Source of the DNA: Bacillota bacterium
GTDB lineage: Bacteria; Bacillota; Sulfobacillia; Sulfobacillales; Sulfobacillaceae
Direction of reading: 5' to 3'
Length of the DNA stretch: 64,000 bases
Assembly (NCBI GenBank): GCA_026627385.1
Contig: JAPNUR010000003.1
Coordinates: 186,001 to 250,000, forward strand
The position numbers were made by a program, and so were the translations under genes. This document shows positions 44,596-53,428 of the stretch, one piece after another; positions within the stretch are counted from its first letter, which is position 1, and the number at the start of each line of letters is the position of its first letter. The notes beneath the pieces are model-generated. The model was not told the origin of the DNA, did not search any database, and saw nothing but the letters and a program-made list of their open reading frames with translations.

Positions 44596-45213
44596 TCAGG
44601 GGAAACCGGTGTGATCATGAATGGGAAAATGGCCGGGGGCCGGAGAAGGCGGTCTGTCCTCGGCAACACGCCATGGCTCTCCTCTGTGATCCCCGACGGC
44701 GACGCCCTGATCCTAGCTGCGAATCCTTCCGCAGTGACCTGTGCTTCACTGTGCCACGATGTTCACGAATTCATCGCGGACGCCTCTCCCGCTAACAGGC
44801 CCAACCGGCAAACAGCTAGACCAACGCCCTACCATCGCGTGCTCGCCGAGGGGGGCCAACCTGAGTTTACGCGCCCTGCCAGAACGCTTTGGTCCTGACC
44901 AAAGCGTTTCCTAGCGTCAAGGCACTGGACCCGCTGTCCGTTGACCTGCCATGCGACATTTTGCTATCCTGGGCGTTGGGGTGCACACACTAGTCCTCAA
45001 GGGCGAGTTTTTCGGCAGCTGTCTCTAGCCCGAAATCATCTTGCAGGAGTGGCAACGCTTTATTTCTCCTTGACAGTTTCCGCTAACGATTTTTAATAGG
45101 ACGTATGGATCGACTGGGTCAGAAACAGCCCCTGTCTCTTCTTGCGCATCCGCGGCATACCGCGGGTCCGTGGTGAACTCTTGACCCGAATGTTGCGGAT
45201 TGGGGGTCTTGGA
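44596..45213. other. Gap between sigE and the permease gene
   Basis: About 620 bases without a supportable gene. An open frame at 44611-44898 has a weak start and unconvincing translation. A minus-strand frame (45025-45252) ends with a possible CxxC pair (RCHSCKM) but overlaps the permease start. The stretch lies exactly where the usual sigE-sigG synteny is broken, so it may be a rearrangement joint. A long palindrome lies at 44883-44908. Confidence 0.5.
44883..44908. terminator. Perfect 12-base-arm hairpin, likely terminator of spoIIGA-sigE
   Basis: AACGCTTTGGTC (44883-44894) and GACCAAAGCGTT (44897-44908) form a perfect stem with a two-base turn. AACG/CGTT ends give only a short T stretch. 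It is the first strong hairpin after sigE. Confidence 0.6.
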
Positions 45214-46668
45214 ATGGCGAATCGCCACCAAAATCGGGTTTTTCCTGTTCAACGCCTTAGACCCGCGCTCAAGCTCTTAGATCTTTCGGCGCTTTCCGTA
45301 TCGAGTGTGGCGCCGATTTTTAGCGTGGCTGCCACCGGTGCACTGCTGGTGCAGGTGGCCGGTGATGCTGTGATCTGGGCCATTATTCTGGTGGCGTTAC
45401 CGTTTTTGGTGTCCTCTTGGCTATTCCTGGTGCTGAACCGGTCGTTTCCTCATGCCGGTGCTTCCTACCACTGGGGCCGCCGCATTATCGGATGGGACTA
45501 CTCCAATTTTCAGTCGTGGATTATTAGTATGGCGTACCTTTGGTCAATCCCTCCCATTTTGATTCCTGCTGCCACGCTGACACTTTCGGTAGTCGGTATC
45601 CGCCAGCCTCGAGCCGTGTGGATTTGTGTGACCGCCGGGCTTTGGACGGCACTGGCCGCGATTGTGTTGCTCTATGGGGTTAAAGTGACGGCTCGCGTGA
45701 CGCGTCTGTTCTTAGCTGGCGAGGCCATGTCAGTGATGTTGATGGGGATTTGGGGAGGCCTAACCTGGCGCCATGTTCGCGATCCTTTCACCGTTTGGCG
45801 TCCGCCCAGCCACTGGTCTGGAGTTCTGGTGGCCATGGTGCTTGCGGCCACCATTGTGGACGGGTGGGAAATTGATTCCTACGCCGCGGAAGAATCGGTC
45901 AAGCCCCGGGCGGCGCCGGGCTGGGGCGGCATCATTGGTGCCGCGATGGTGGTCCTGTATTATCTCGTCATTTGGCCCATCTTGCTGCACGAGGTACCCA
46001 TGGGGACTCTGGCTCATAGTCCGGATGTGCTGATCACCTGGAGTCATAGGGCTGCGCCGCCTCTCGCGGATATCTTGCGCGTGGCGGTATTAGCCTCGAC
46101 GGCGGGGTCGCTGTGGCTGACCACCTATATTTTATCTCGCGCCTTATACGCGATGGCGCGCGATCGCGTGATGCCAAGAGGATTAGGCGCATTGAACCGG
46201 CACCAGGTGCCCACCTGGGCGGTGGTGGTGCCGCTGGCATTGGCGTTCACTGTGACGTGTGGCCAATTTGTATGGCCCTTTCTCCATCACCTATTTCCTT
46301 TGGTTCTCGGCACCGCGGGGTTTTTTCTGGTGGGCGAGTTTTGGTTAGACGGCGTGAACGCCCTGGCGTTTGTGTGGCGTTTTCGCGATGAGGTCCGGAT
46401 GAAGATGTCCCGATATGGGCGGTGGACTATGTTGAGCGCGGCGGTATGGGTGGTCCTGACGCTCGGGTTCTTAGAAGTTTTGTTTCTGGTTTGGGGTCCA
46501 CATTATATTGGATCTGGCATTGACCAAGTGGTGCTGCTGATCCTGGTAGCCGGGGTGGGGCGCTTAGCATGGCTCAAGTACCGATCCGCGCAGACGATGG
46601 TTTCCGCCTTTGAGAAGGAGCTGAACTTGTCAGCCGAAGCTTGTCAAGCGCAGGGCGAGTATCGATAG
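45214..46668 (+). CDS. APC-superfamily amino-acid/polyamine permease
   Basis: About 484 residues with 12 hydrophobic helices. It opens like APC transporters: LDLSALSVSSVAPIFSVAATG, then FPHAGASYHWGRRIIG, the helix 3 approach. Later it has SRALYAMARDRVMPRGLGALN, the family's conserved cytoplasmic R-x-x-x-x-M-A-R-D motif. Substrate is unknown. ATG 45214 is preferred because the frame upstream is non-descript; the track of open frame extends to 45142. The 3' end lies a dozen bases before a frameshifted small gene. Confidence 0.85.
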   Translation: MANRHQNRVFPVQRLRPALKLLDLSALSVSSVAPIFSVAATGALLVQVAGDAVIWAIILVALPFLVSSWLFLVLNRSFPHAGASYHWGRRIIGWDYSNFQSWIISMAYLWSIPPILIPAATLTLSVVGIRQPRAVWICVTAGLWTALAAIVLLYGVKVTARVTRLFLAGEAMSVMLMGIWGGLTWRHVRDPFTVWRPPSHWSGVLVAMVLAATIVDGWEIDSYAAEESVKPRAAPGWGGIIGAAMVVLYYLVIWPILLHEVPMGTLAHSPDVLITWSHRAAPPLADILRVAVLASTAGSLWLTTYILSRALYAMARDRVMPRGLGALNRHQVPTWAVVVPLALAFTVTCGQFVWPFLHHLFPLVLGTAGFFLVGEFWLDGVNALAFVWRFRDEVRMKMSRYGRWTMLSAAVWVVLTLGFLEVLFLVWGPHYIGSGIDQVVLLILVAGVGRLAWLKYRSAQTMVSAFEKELNLSAEACQAQGEYR

Positions 46669-46681
46669 CCAGGAGAGGTGG

Positions 46682-46953
46682 ATGCCTAACCGAATTTTTT
46701 GATCATTGCCTATGCGCACGACTGGGTCAAGGCAGTCAGCAACATTGATGAGGTCTTGCCGATCGCCTTGACGTGCGATGGTGAAGTGTACCAAGGCGGT
46801 GACTGGGTTCCTGGCGGGGGTATCGCGCGTCACCGGCAGGTGTCGCACCGGGTCAGTGCGCTTGAGATTCGCTTGATCACACATAGGGCCCAACGGGTTG
46901 ACCTGAGGGTCCTCATCGGGACGGACGTCGCGCGTCGTTGTTTGGATGCCTAA
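46682..46953 (+). pseudogene. Small gene needing a -1 frameshift at a T6 run
   Basis: An ATG at 46682 with AGGAG six bases upstream begins MPNRIF and then meets TGA. At the run TTTTTT (46695-46700), a -1 slip enters an open frame (TTG 46699 onward) that encodes IIAYAHDWVKAVSNIDEVLP and about 65 further residues, ending RCLDA. The ribosome site fits the ATG but lies too far from TTG 46699. Thus the gene is either broken by one lost T or made by slippage. The protein family is not recognised. It precedes larC1 by 45 bases. Confidence 0.5.
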
Positions 46954-46998
46954 AGCTACCATGGGAGCATGGTATAGTGTTAGGGGAAGGGGGTAGCC

Positions 46999-47766
46999 AT
47001 GGCGAGCGTACTTTACTGGGACCCGTTTTCGGGCATTAGCGGCGATATGGCAGTGGGGGCATTGTTGGCCTTAGGGGCCGATTGGAATGCTATCCGTGAA
47101 GCCATTGACGCCTTGGCTATAGACACGCTCACCGTCGACCACGGGGTTGTCAGCAGGGGTGCTGTGGAAGCCGCGCGCTTTCAGGTGTCGTGGACTCCGT
47201 CGGATCCGCCGGTACATCGACACTTAGCCGAGATTTTGGAGATCGTTCAACGCGCCGAGTTACCGCCGCGCATTCAGCGCCGCATGGAAACCACGTTTCG
47301 GGTACTGGCTGAGGCCGAAGCGCGCATTCACGGGCAGAGTCCCGATGCAGTGCATTTGCACGAGGTCGGTGCCGAGGATTCGATTGCCGATATCGTGGCG
47401 ACAATGGTCGCCCTTGACAGTTTGCACGTTGAGCACTGTGTTGTAGGTCCCATTGCCACCGGGTGGGGATGGACCCAGGGCGCACATGGACCGCTACCAG
47501 TGCCGGCTCCCGCAACGCTCGAGCTTCTCAAAGGGTTTATCGTTACTTCGGGGTATGAGGCGGTTGAGCTCACGACCCCGACAGGCGCGGCTCTGCTGCA
47601 CGGAATCGGTGCCGTATCTCAGATGGCCATGCCGCGGGGCCGATTGCGGGCTGTAGGTTATGGCGCGGGGCGTCGGGACTTATCTCATCCCAATGTTCTG
47701 AGGGCGGTGCTCCTGGACGTCGACGCAGAAGGAGAGGGAGTCTATGGCGGAAACGGCGCCGCATGA
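46999..47766 (+). CDS. larC1: LarC N-terminal module (LarC1), nickel insertion for the NPN cofactor
   Basis: 255 residues matching the N-terminal half of LarC. It has the opening LYWDPFSGISGDMAVGALLALG, the metal-related HLHEVGAEDSIADIVA (residues ~117-132), VVGPIATGWGW, TTPTGAALL and, at the end, GYGAGRRDLSHPNVLRAVL. LarC inserts Ni using CTP during synthesis of the nickel-pincer cofactor of lactate racemase-like enzymes. Usually LarC1 and LarC2 are one protein or joined by a frameshift; here larB lies between them. It overlaps larB by 23 bases. Confidence 0.92.
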   Translation: MASVLYWDPFSGISGDMAVGALLALGADWNAIREAIDALAIDTLTVDHGVVSRGAVEAARFQVSWTPSDPPVHRHLAEILEIVQRAELPPRIQRRMETTFRVLAEAEARIHGQSPDAVHLHEVGAEDSIADIVATMVALDSLHVEHCVVGPIATGWGWTQGAHGPLPVPAPATLELLKGFIVTSGYEAVELTTPTGAALLHGIGAVSQMAMPRGRLRAVGYGAGRRDLSHPNVLRAVLLDVDAEGEGVYGGNGAA

Positions 47767-48433
47767 ACCGATACGGTGGGATCATGAGCGCCGCCAGCGA
47801 CGGGGCTTTCCGGAATCCGTGTTAGGCACGGGAAAATCCCTGACGCATCTAGAGGCCATTGTTCGTAACCTTACGGATGAAGGACCGGTCATTTTCACGC
47901 GACTGGCAGAACCGTTGGCGACGGCATTGCAAGCTCAGTTTCCCGAACGGCCGTGGCGCTATGATCCCCTGAGTCAAACCTTGGTGCACGGTTCATGGCC
48001 AGCACCCGACGACAGCCGCCATGTCGCCGTTCTGACCGCCGGCACAGCCGATATCCCGGTGGCGCGTGAAGCGGAATGGACATTAGCGGCGGATGGTGTC
48101 AAGGTGACGGCGCGATATGATGTGGGCGTGGCGGGTCTTCATCGGCTACTCGCGGTGTGGCCGGAGGTGTCGTTGGCGGATGTCCTGATTGTGGTGGCGG
48201 GGATGGACGGCGCGTTGCCGAGCGTGGTGGCGGGTCTTGCATCTCAGCCGGTCATTGCGGTACCGACCAGTGTCGGGTATGGTGCCCATTTTTCTGGTCT
48301 AGCCCCGCTCTTAACGATGCTCAACAGTTGTGCTGAAGGATTGGCGGTGGTGAACATCGACAACGGGTTTGGTGCCGCACGCCTGGCCTCACAGATTCTT
48401 CGGCTCAAGTGTCGAAAAGAGGCAGCCCTGTGA
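47744..48433 (+). CDS. larB: LarB, pyridinium-3,5-biscarboxylic acid mononucleotide synthase
   Basis: 229 residues of AIR-carboxylase-like fold. It has the family pattern: an N-terminal region RRQRRGFPESVLGTGKSLTH, the middle VLTAGTADIPVAREAEWT, DVLIVVAGMDGALPSVVAGL, VPTSVGYGAHFSGLAPLLTML and VVNIDNGFGAARLA. LarB carboxylates and hydrolyses nicotinic acid adenine dinucleotide, the first step of NPN cofactor synthesis. Its start overlaps larC1 and its stop overlaps larC2 (GTGA), so translation is likely coupled. Confidence 0.95.
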   Translation: MAETAPHEPIRWDHERRQRRGFPESVLGTGKSLTHLEAIVRNLTDEGPVIFTRLAEPLATALQAQFPERPWRYDPLSQTLVHGSWPAPDDSRHVAVLTAGTADIPVAREAEWTLAADGVKVTARYDVGVAGLHRLLAVWPEVSLADVLIVVAGMDGALPSVVAGLASQPVIAVPTSVGYGAHFSGLAPLLTMLNSCAEGLAVVNIDNGFGAARLASQILRLKCRKEAAL

Positions 48434-49350
48434 GCCGGTTACATGTCGAGATAATGAGTGCCCTGGATTGGAGCCAGTGGGTTGCCGCCTTTGACGGGAT
48501 GCCGGCGCAGCCAGCATCGCCCGCGGTGATTGAATGGCGCGTTGAAGAGATCAGTCGCCGAGCCAGGCAGGCGGGGATTACCTATCCGTCCACGGAGCAA
48601 CTAATGAACTTAGTGTTGGCCATTGGCGCGCGAGAGATGACGGTGGGCCCTATTCCGCTTCATCCGCTGAGTGAATACTGTCAGTGGCCGTGGATTCGCG
48701 ATTTTAAAGTCGTGCTAGATTCCACCCAAGGAGTCGACCCGCGGGTTCTCATATTCTTGACGGTGATGGCCCGTAGCTCCGACCACCCTCGTGGACGAAT
48801 CGCCGAGGTACGTGATTGGCGACTCCCTGGCGGCCTTATGGGGATTCGCTTGGTGTTTTGGCAGGATGAACCCAAGGCGGTGCCCGCAGTGCTGCTGGCG
48901 GCCAATATTGATGACATGACGCCCGAGTTTCTGGGGTATTTAGTACACGCCTTGTTAAACGCGGGCGCAAGAGATGCTTGGATTAGTCCCGTAGTCATGA
49001 AGAAGTCGCGTCCGGCGCACACCGTGTTTGCACTAGTGGAACCGGCCAAAGAGGATGCCGTCCTTCGGGTCTTCTGGCAGGATAGCAGCACCTTAGGCGT
49101 GCGGCGTTTCACTTTAGATACGTATATGCTCGACCGTGAGGTGACCACGGTCATGACGCCGTTTGGGCCGGTTCGGGTGAAGACCGGCTGGTTTGATGGT
49201 TCAGTGCGCTCGGTTCATCCTGAATATGAGGACGTGGCGCACCTGGCCCGTACACACCGCGTCTCGTTGATGGCGGTTTACGCGAGCGCAATTCAGGCTT
49301 ATCAGCATGCGGTTGGGGAAATGGCAGAGGATAGGGAGGGAAGCCCGTGA
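48430..49350 (+). CDS. larC2: LarC2 carrying an N-terminal degenerate LarC1-like domain
   Basis: 306 residues. The C-terminal part is LarC2: LLAANIDDMTPEFLGYLVHA, ARDAWISPVVMKKSRP, DSSTLGVRRF. The first ~150 residues are unexpected for a stand-alone LarC2. Segments such as STEQLMNLVLAIGAREMTVGP and then RGRIAEVRD echo the order SIADIVATMVALD, VVGP, RGRLRAVGY of the larC1 product upstream. This suggests a second, eroded LarC1 copy without the HLHEVG metal motif. The start is GTG 48430 overlapping larB stop. It overlaps larE by ATGA-like four bases. Confidence 0.85.
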   Translation: MSRLHVEIMSALDWSQWVAAFDGMPAQPASPAVIEWRVEEISRRARQAGITYPSTEQLMNLVLAIGAREMTVGPIPLHPLSEYCQWPWIRDFKVVLDSTQGVDPRVLIFLTVMARSSDHPRGRIAEVRDWRLPGGLMGIRLVFWQDEPKAVPAVLLAANIDDMTPEFLGYLVHALLNAGARDAWISPVVMKKSRPAHTVFALVEPAKEDAVLRVFWQDSSTLGVRRFTLDTYMLDREVTTVMTPFGPVRVKTGWFDGSVRSVHPEYEDVAHLARTHRVSLMAVYASAIQAYQHAVGEMAEDREGSP

Positions 49351-50186
49351 CCGAGGAATCGCAACTGCTTCACCAGGTGGAAAAGGCCCGTTCCGCGGTC
49401 GTGGCATATTCGGGGGGAGTGGATTCGACAGTCGTGGCGGTGGCGGCCTGGAAAGTTTTTGGGGCCTCGGGCATGCGCGCCGTGACCGGTGATTCGCCCA
49501 GTGTCGCGCGCAGCGAAATTGAAAGCGCGCGCACGATTGCCGCGGCCATGGGATTCCCCTGGACAGCGGCGCCTACCGACGAAATTCACGATGTGCGTTA
49601 CATTGCCAACACCGTGTCCCGTTGCTATTTTTGCAAGTCGGAACTCTACCAGGTATTGGATCACTTGCGGCAGGAATGGCATTTTGACGTGATTATGGAT
49701 GGGTTTAATCAGGATGATACCCGCGAGTTCCGCCCCGGGGCTCGGGCGGGGATCGAATACCGGGTGATGAGCCCGCTCAAAGAGGCGGGGTTAGGTAAGG
49801 CGGCGGTGCGGCGCTTGGCGCAGAAATGGGGATTACCTAACTGGGATAAACCCGCGTCGCCCTGTCTGGCGTCGCGCATCCCCTACCAGGTCCCGGTAAC
49901 GCCTGAGCGTTTGCAGCAGGTCGAAGAGGCCGAAGATGCGTTACACCGTTTGGGTTATCGGAACCTGAGGGTTCGTCATCATGAGGAGGTGGCCCGCATC
50001 GAGGTGCCGGTGGATCAGATGGATCGTCTCTTAGCGGATCGGGAGGCGGTGGTGGCCGCGGTGAAACGGGCCGGGTACCAGTTTGTGACACTCGATTTGG
50101 TGGGGCTTTCGTCGGGGACCTTCGCGCGCTTAACGATGGGCGCTTCGCTTCAGAGCATGGGGGACCGGGGTGCCTCCGATACCTGA
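49347..50186 (+). CDS. larE: LarE, ATP-dependent sulfur transferase for the NPN cofactor
   Basis: 279 residues with an N-terminal PP-loop, VVAYSGGVDSTVVAVAA, that adenylates the substrate carboxylate. SRCYFCKSELY carries a CxxC pair, and KPASPCLASRIPY has the Cys equivalent to the sulfur donor of Lactobacillus LarE. Having three cysteines suggests the [4Fe-4S]-type, catalytic LarE rather than the sacrificial single-Cys form. It follows larC2 with overlap. No larA racemase gene is in the window, so the nickel enzyme served is elsewhere. Confidence 0.95.
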   Translation: MTEESQLLHQVEKARSAVVAYSGGVDSTVVAVAAWKVFGASGMRAVTGDSPSVARSEIESARTIAAAMGFPWTAAPTDEIHDVRYIANTVSRCYFCKSELYQVLDHLRQEWHFDVIMDGFNQDDTREFRPGARAGIEYRVMSPLKEAGLGKAAVRRLAQKWGLPNWDKPASPCLASRIPYQVPVTPERLQQVEEAEDALHRLGYRNLRVRHHEEVARIEVPVDQMDRLLADREAVVAAVKRAGYQFVTLDLVGLSSGTFARLTMGASLQSMGDRGASDT

Positions 50187-50255
50187 GGTCAATGGCGTAC
50201 CAGGGTTTCAGGGTGATAACATCATGGGGGAAGACCCCTGAAGGGAGATAGAAGC

Positions 50256-51125
50256 ATGGAAAAGCGACGACTAGGCAGGTTGAATCATGAAAGTACAGTG
50301 GCCATTTTTGGCGCATGTGCGTTAGGTAACGTGACCCAGGAGGAAGCAGACCGTACCATAGAACGTTGCTTACAATATGGTATTAATCACTTTGACGTGG
50401 CTCGGAGCTATGGGGAGGCAGAAGTACGCCTCAAACCCTGGATGCCCCGAATTCGGCAGCAAATCTTCTTGGCCACCAAAACCGGCGAACGCACCGAAGC
50501 CGGTGCGCGTCGAGAGCTCGAGGAATCCTTGCAACGACTTGGCGTCGACTACCTCGACCTCATCCAGTTGCACGCCGTGACGAGTTTTGACGAGCTGGAT
50601 CAGGTGATGCGCCCGGGGGGAGCGCTCCAAGCGGTCGTGCGTGCCAAAGAAGAAGGATTAGTCGGTGCGATTGGCATTACCGGTCATGGGCACATGGCGC
50701 CCCGCGTGCATCGTGAAGCTTTGCGGCGCTACCCTTTTGATACCGTATTGACCCCCCTGAATTTTGTCTTAGAAGCTGACGACCAGTATCGGCGGGACTA
50801 TGAGGCCTTGGTCGACGAGGTCAAACGACAAGATGTGGGATTGATGACCATCAAAGCGATCGCGAGAGGACCCCAGTGGCCTGAGGGCGCGGACCGTCGG
50901 TACAATACATGGTACCAGCCGTTTGACACCCAAGAGGCGATTCAGGAGGCCGTGTCCTACGTGCTCACGCATCCGGAGATCACTGGTTTTGCCACGGCAT
51001 GCGATGTTCATTTGTTACCCATGGTGCTCTACGCTGCCGAGCACTATCGCCCCTTGAGCCCAGCGGAAGCCGAGGCGGTGCGCCAAAAGGCTCATCTCTA
51101 TGCGTCGCCATTTGTGGGCATGTGA
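50256..51125 (+). CDS. Aldo/keto reductase family oxidoreductase
   Basis: 289 residues of TIM-barrel aldo/keto reductase type. The Asp/Tyr/Lys/His tetrad is visible as [12 protein letters not shown] (D, Y), FLATKTGE (K) and [10 protein letters not shown] (H). The NADP-binding end is reduced relative to classic members: it ends [18 protein letters not shown], like the Tas/YhdN-like subgroup. Substrate unknown. The gene starts 70 bases after larE with GAAGGGAGA upstream. Confidence 0.88.
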   Translation: MEKRRLGRLNHESTVAIFGACALGNVTQEEADRTIERCLQYGINHFDVARSYGEAEVRLKPWMPRIRQQIFLATKTGERTEAGARRELEESLQRLGVDYLDLIQLHAVTSFDELDQVMRPGGALQAVVRAKEEGLVGAIGITGHGHMAPRVHREALRRYPFDTVLTPLNFVLEADDQYRRDYEALVDEVKRQDVGLMTIKAIARGPQWPEGADRRYNTWYQPFDTQEAIQEAVSYVLTHPEITGFATACDVHLLPMVLYAAEHYRPLSPAEAEAVRQKAHLYASPFVGM

Positions 51126-51430
51126 TAGCAAGGGGATCGGGCACCACGGAACCGTCGCGGTGATTTCGCCGCGGAAAAGACCGGGACTGTGCCGCCTAGG
51201 GGCGAGCAATGGATCACAGCGGTGATGGCCAGATTAGCGAGAGGCGAGCCTCCAACCTTATCTACGCGTGCCCTTTGGTCTCAAGGAATTTCCGTTGCGT
51301 CAGGACACGCACTGGCCAGTCAATAGGTCCGGTGCTTAGCGGACGAATCGATGGTCGATTCAATCTTTGCCCGAGGGACTCCGGTCCAGTATCGTGGCAC
51401 GGGCAGGCTACAGCATAAGGGGGAACATGC
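51126..51430. other. Non-coding gap between aldo/keto reductase and thioesterase genes
   Basis: About 305 bases. Short open frames on both strands have no ribosome sites and no recognisable translation. I see no terminator or clear promoter. Confidence 0.5.
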
Positions 51431-51853
51431 ATGATCTTTGAAGCGCATGACTTTGTCATGTTCGGCGATGTCGATGCCTCCGGCATTGGCCATTTTGCTC
51501 ACCAAGTACGCCTATTGGAACGCGCCGAATTTTTCTTTTTGCAACATGTCGGGTTTACCCCAGAACAATGGTTCTTGAAGGAGTATTTATTTCCCCGTGT
51601 CCGGCTCGAAGTGGATTACGTGTCGCCTCTGAGGTTTGGAAATGCGCTCCGCTACCAGGTGCAAGTGGGGCATCTCGGCCACACGTCGTATTCGCTAAAG
51701 ATTGACGTGGTAAACGACACCACCCACAAGGTCGCCATGAAGACGCGAGTGACGATCGTCGCGCTTGATACCAGCACGGGGCGGCCAACGCCCCTGCCAG
51801 AGAACCTGCGCGAAGCCTTCACCCCCTATTTGGCCGCGGAGGTGACAGGGTGA
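51431..51853 (+). CDS. Hot-dog fold acyl-CoA thioesterase
   Basis: 140 residues of the 4-hydroxybenzoyl-CoA thioesterase/YbgC group. The catalytic Asp lies in MFGDVDASGIGHFAHQVRLLE, and the strand VRLEVDYVSPLRFGNALRYQV follows with usual spacing. Its role would be hydrolysis of short or medium acyl-CoAs in the cytosol. A GGGGGAA site precedes ATG 51431. A bidirectional terminator separates it from the convergent ylmC. Confidence 0.85.
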   Translation: MIFEAHDFVMFGDVDASGIGHFAHQVRLLERAEFFFLQHVGFTPEQWFLKEYLFPRVRLEVDYVSPLRFGNALRYQVQVGHLGHTSYSLKIDVVNDTTHKVAMKTRVTIVALDTSTGRPTPLPENLREAFTPYLAAEVTG

Positions 51854-51880
51854 GCCGGTGAGCCCAAGGATCCGGTGAAG

Positions 51881-51907
51881 AAAAGCGCCCGGAAACCGGG
51901 CGCTTTT
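51881..51907. terminator. Bidirectional terminator between thioesterase gene and ylmC
   Basis: AAAAGCGCCCGG (51881-51892), AAA, CCGGGCGCTTTT (51896-51907): a perfect 12-base stem with flanking A and T tracts, so it works for both convergent transcripts. Confidence 0.92.
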
Positions 51908-52163
51908 AAGTGGGCGGAACTTCTTGGCTGCCATTGACTTCGACTAAAATCACATCATGCCCGATCTTTTGGATGCGGTCCCAATCAATGACGGTATCGT
52001 GGTCGCGACCAAATAGCCCTAAGAAGCGGCTGGCGCCCGGCACCACAACCGACTTGACGCGGCCTTCCTGCAAATCCAATTCCAAGTCGCCAATCAGGCC
52101 CAACCGGCGACCATCGGTCACATTGATGACATCTTTCAACTTCAGTTCGGAGGTTTTCACCAA
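51906..52163 (-). CDS. ylmC: YlmC/YmxH family PRC-barrel sporulation-associated protein
   Basis: About 85 residues in a PRC-barrel fold: MVKTSELKLKDVINVTDGRR, then GDLELDLQEGRVKSVVVPG, ending DVILVEV. YlmC/YmxH proteins are linked to sporulation genes across Firmicutes and commonly follow sigG, as here. Biochemical role is unknown. TTG 52163 or GTG 52160 are both possible starts after GGGAGGG. The stop touches the bidirectional terminator. Confidence 0.9.
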   Translation of the reverse strand: MVKTSELKLKDVINVTDGRRLGLIGDLELDLQEGRVKSVVVPGASRFLGLFGRDHDTVIDWDRIQKIGHDVILVEVNGSQEVPPT

Positions 52164-52261
52164 TTGGCATCCCTCCCTTCACCACTCTATGAGGGAGAGC
52201 GTGGTGATAGGTGTTGGGACAACGCCGAGAGAGCGTGGCAATTTTTGGTCGTTGCGTTGGG

Positions 52262-52606
52262 CTACCGCAAGATGGCTAACAGTGTGGTAATGAGTTTGGG
52301 CGTTGCCCAGGTGACCCGAATGCGGCCATTCAGGGGATGGGCTGCCCGCCGTTGCCGCGCCGCGTGAGATCGGATGGCGTGCAAAGGTCGCACCGGGTTT
52401 CTCAGGGCTGGGGCGGTGACACCGGCAACCGGTGGTTGGGTCACGAGACCCATCTGGGGCAAAAAGGGCATGAGAGAGGATGGCGACCGCTGAACCCGCG
52501 TCGCCAGAGAAATCGCCGCCGTGACCGGGTGTTGAGGTGCGGGGGCCGCACTCCATATGAGCATCATGCCGAAGAGAGAGATTAACCAGCCTTTGACCCA
52601 CATCAC
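52262..52606 (-). CDS. Putative exported or anchored small protein after sigG
   Basis: 114 residues. An N-terminal hydrophobic segment (VKGWLISLFGMMLIWSAAPAP) looks like a signal peptide, followed by a Pro/Ala/Arg-rich mature part without a known motif. Its GTG/ATG start overlaps the sigG stop, suggesting translational coupling and so expression with sigG in the forespore. Codon use and composition are not strongly gene-like, so confidence is moderate. Confidence 0.45.
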   Translation of the reverse strand: MMWVKGWLISLFGMMLIWSAAPAPQHPVTAAISLATRVQRSPSSLMPFLPQMGLVTQPPVAGVTAPALRNPVRPLHAIRSHAARQRRAAHPLNGRIRVTWATPKLITTLLAILR

Positions 52607-53376
52607 ATATGTTTCCTCATGTGGTTCAAGGCGGCCTTTTCCAAGCGCGATACTTGCGCCTGGCTAATGCCAATCTCGTCAGCCACTTCCATTTGCGTCT
52701 TGCCGTCGAAAAATCGCATGGTAAGGATCATCTTTTCCCGCTCACTTAACCGCCGCATGGCTTCGCGAATGGCAATCCCTTCGAGCCACGTCTTGTCCTG
52801 GTTCTTTTCATCGGATATTTGGTCCATGACAAAAATCGGATCACCGCTATCGTGGTAAATGGGTTCAAACAGTGACATGGGTTCTTGGATGGCGTCCAAG
52901 GCGTATAAGACCTCTTCCCGCGGTACCGCTAACTCTGCGGCAATTTCGCTGATGCTGGGCTCCTTGGAGAACCGGTGGACAAGGAGATCGCGCACTTGTA
53001 GCGCCTTGTACGCAATATCCCGTAACGAACGGCTTACCCGAATGGGATTGTTGTCCCTTAAATACCGGCGAATTTCGCCGATGATCATGGGGACCGCGTA
53101 GGTAGAAAATTTGACGTTCTGGCTTAGATCGAAGTTGTCGATGGCCTTCATTAACCCGATGCAACCCACTTGGAATAGGTCGTCCGAGTGCTCACCACGA
53201 TTCTGAAACCGCTGGATTACGCTCAGCACCAAGCGCAAGTTGCCATTGATGAGTTCATCTCGCGCGCTTTTGTCGCCGGCTTGTAAAGCGCGAAACAACT
53301 CCCGCATCTTCGTATTGGTCAACACCGGAAGCTTGGCTGTATTGACACCAGGAATTTCTACTTTGTTCATTGGCAT
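52603..53376 (-). CDS. sigG: Late forespore sigma factor G
   Basis: 257 residues with the sigma-G hallmark N-terminus NKVEIPGVNTAKLPVLTN, used for binding by the anti-sigma factors. Region 2 (NLRLVLSVIQRF, FQVGCIGLMKAIDNFD, KFSTYAVPMIIGEIRRYLRD) and a region 4 helix-turn-helix (MEVADEIGISQAQVSRLEK) follow. It drives late forespore genes. The gene is on the minus strand, opposite to sigE and to pgeF, which is not the usual arrangement. Confidence 0.96.
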   Translation of the reverse strand: MPMNKVEIPGVNTAKLPVLTNTKMRELFRALQAGDKSARDELINGNLRLVLSVIQRFQNRGEHSDDLFQVGCIGLMKAIDNFDLSQNVKFSTYAVPMIIGEIRRYLRDNNPIRVSRSLRDIAYKALQVRDLLVHRFSKEPSISEIAAELAVPREEVLYALDAIQEPMSLFEPIYHDSGDPIFVMDQISDEKNQDKTWLEGIAIREAMRRLSEREKMILTMRFFDGKTQMEVADEIGISQAQVSRLEKAALNHMRKHM

Positions 53377-53428
53377 CGTGTGCTAGAACCTCCCGGAGCC
53401 ACCCGTTCGGAATTGAGAAGCTCACTGA

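Noticed and set aside
44611-44898. 95-codon frame after sigE
   Set aside because: No ribosome site of quality, composition unlike neighbours, and it runs into the terminator hairpin.
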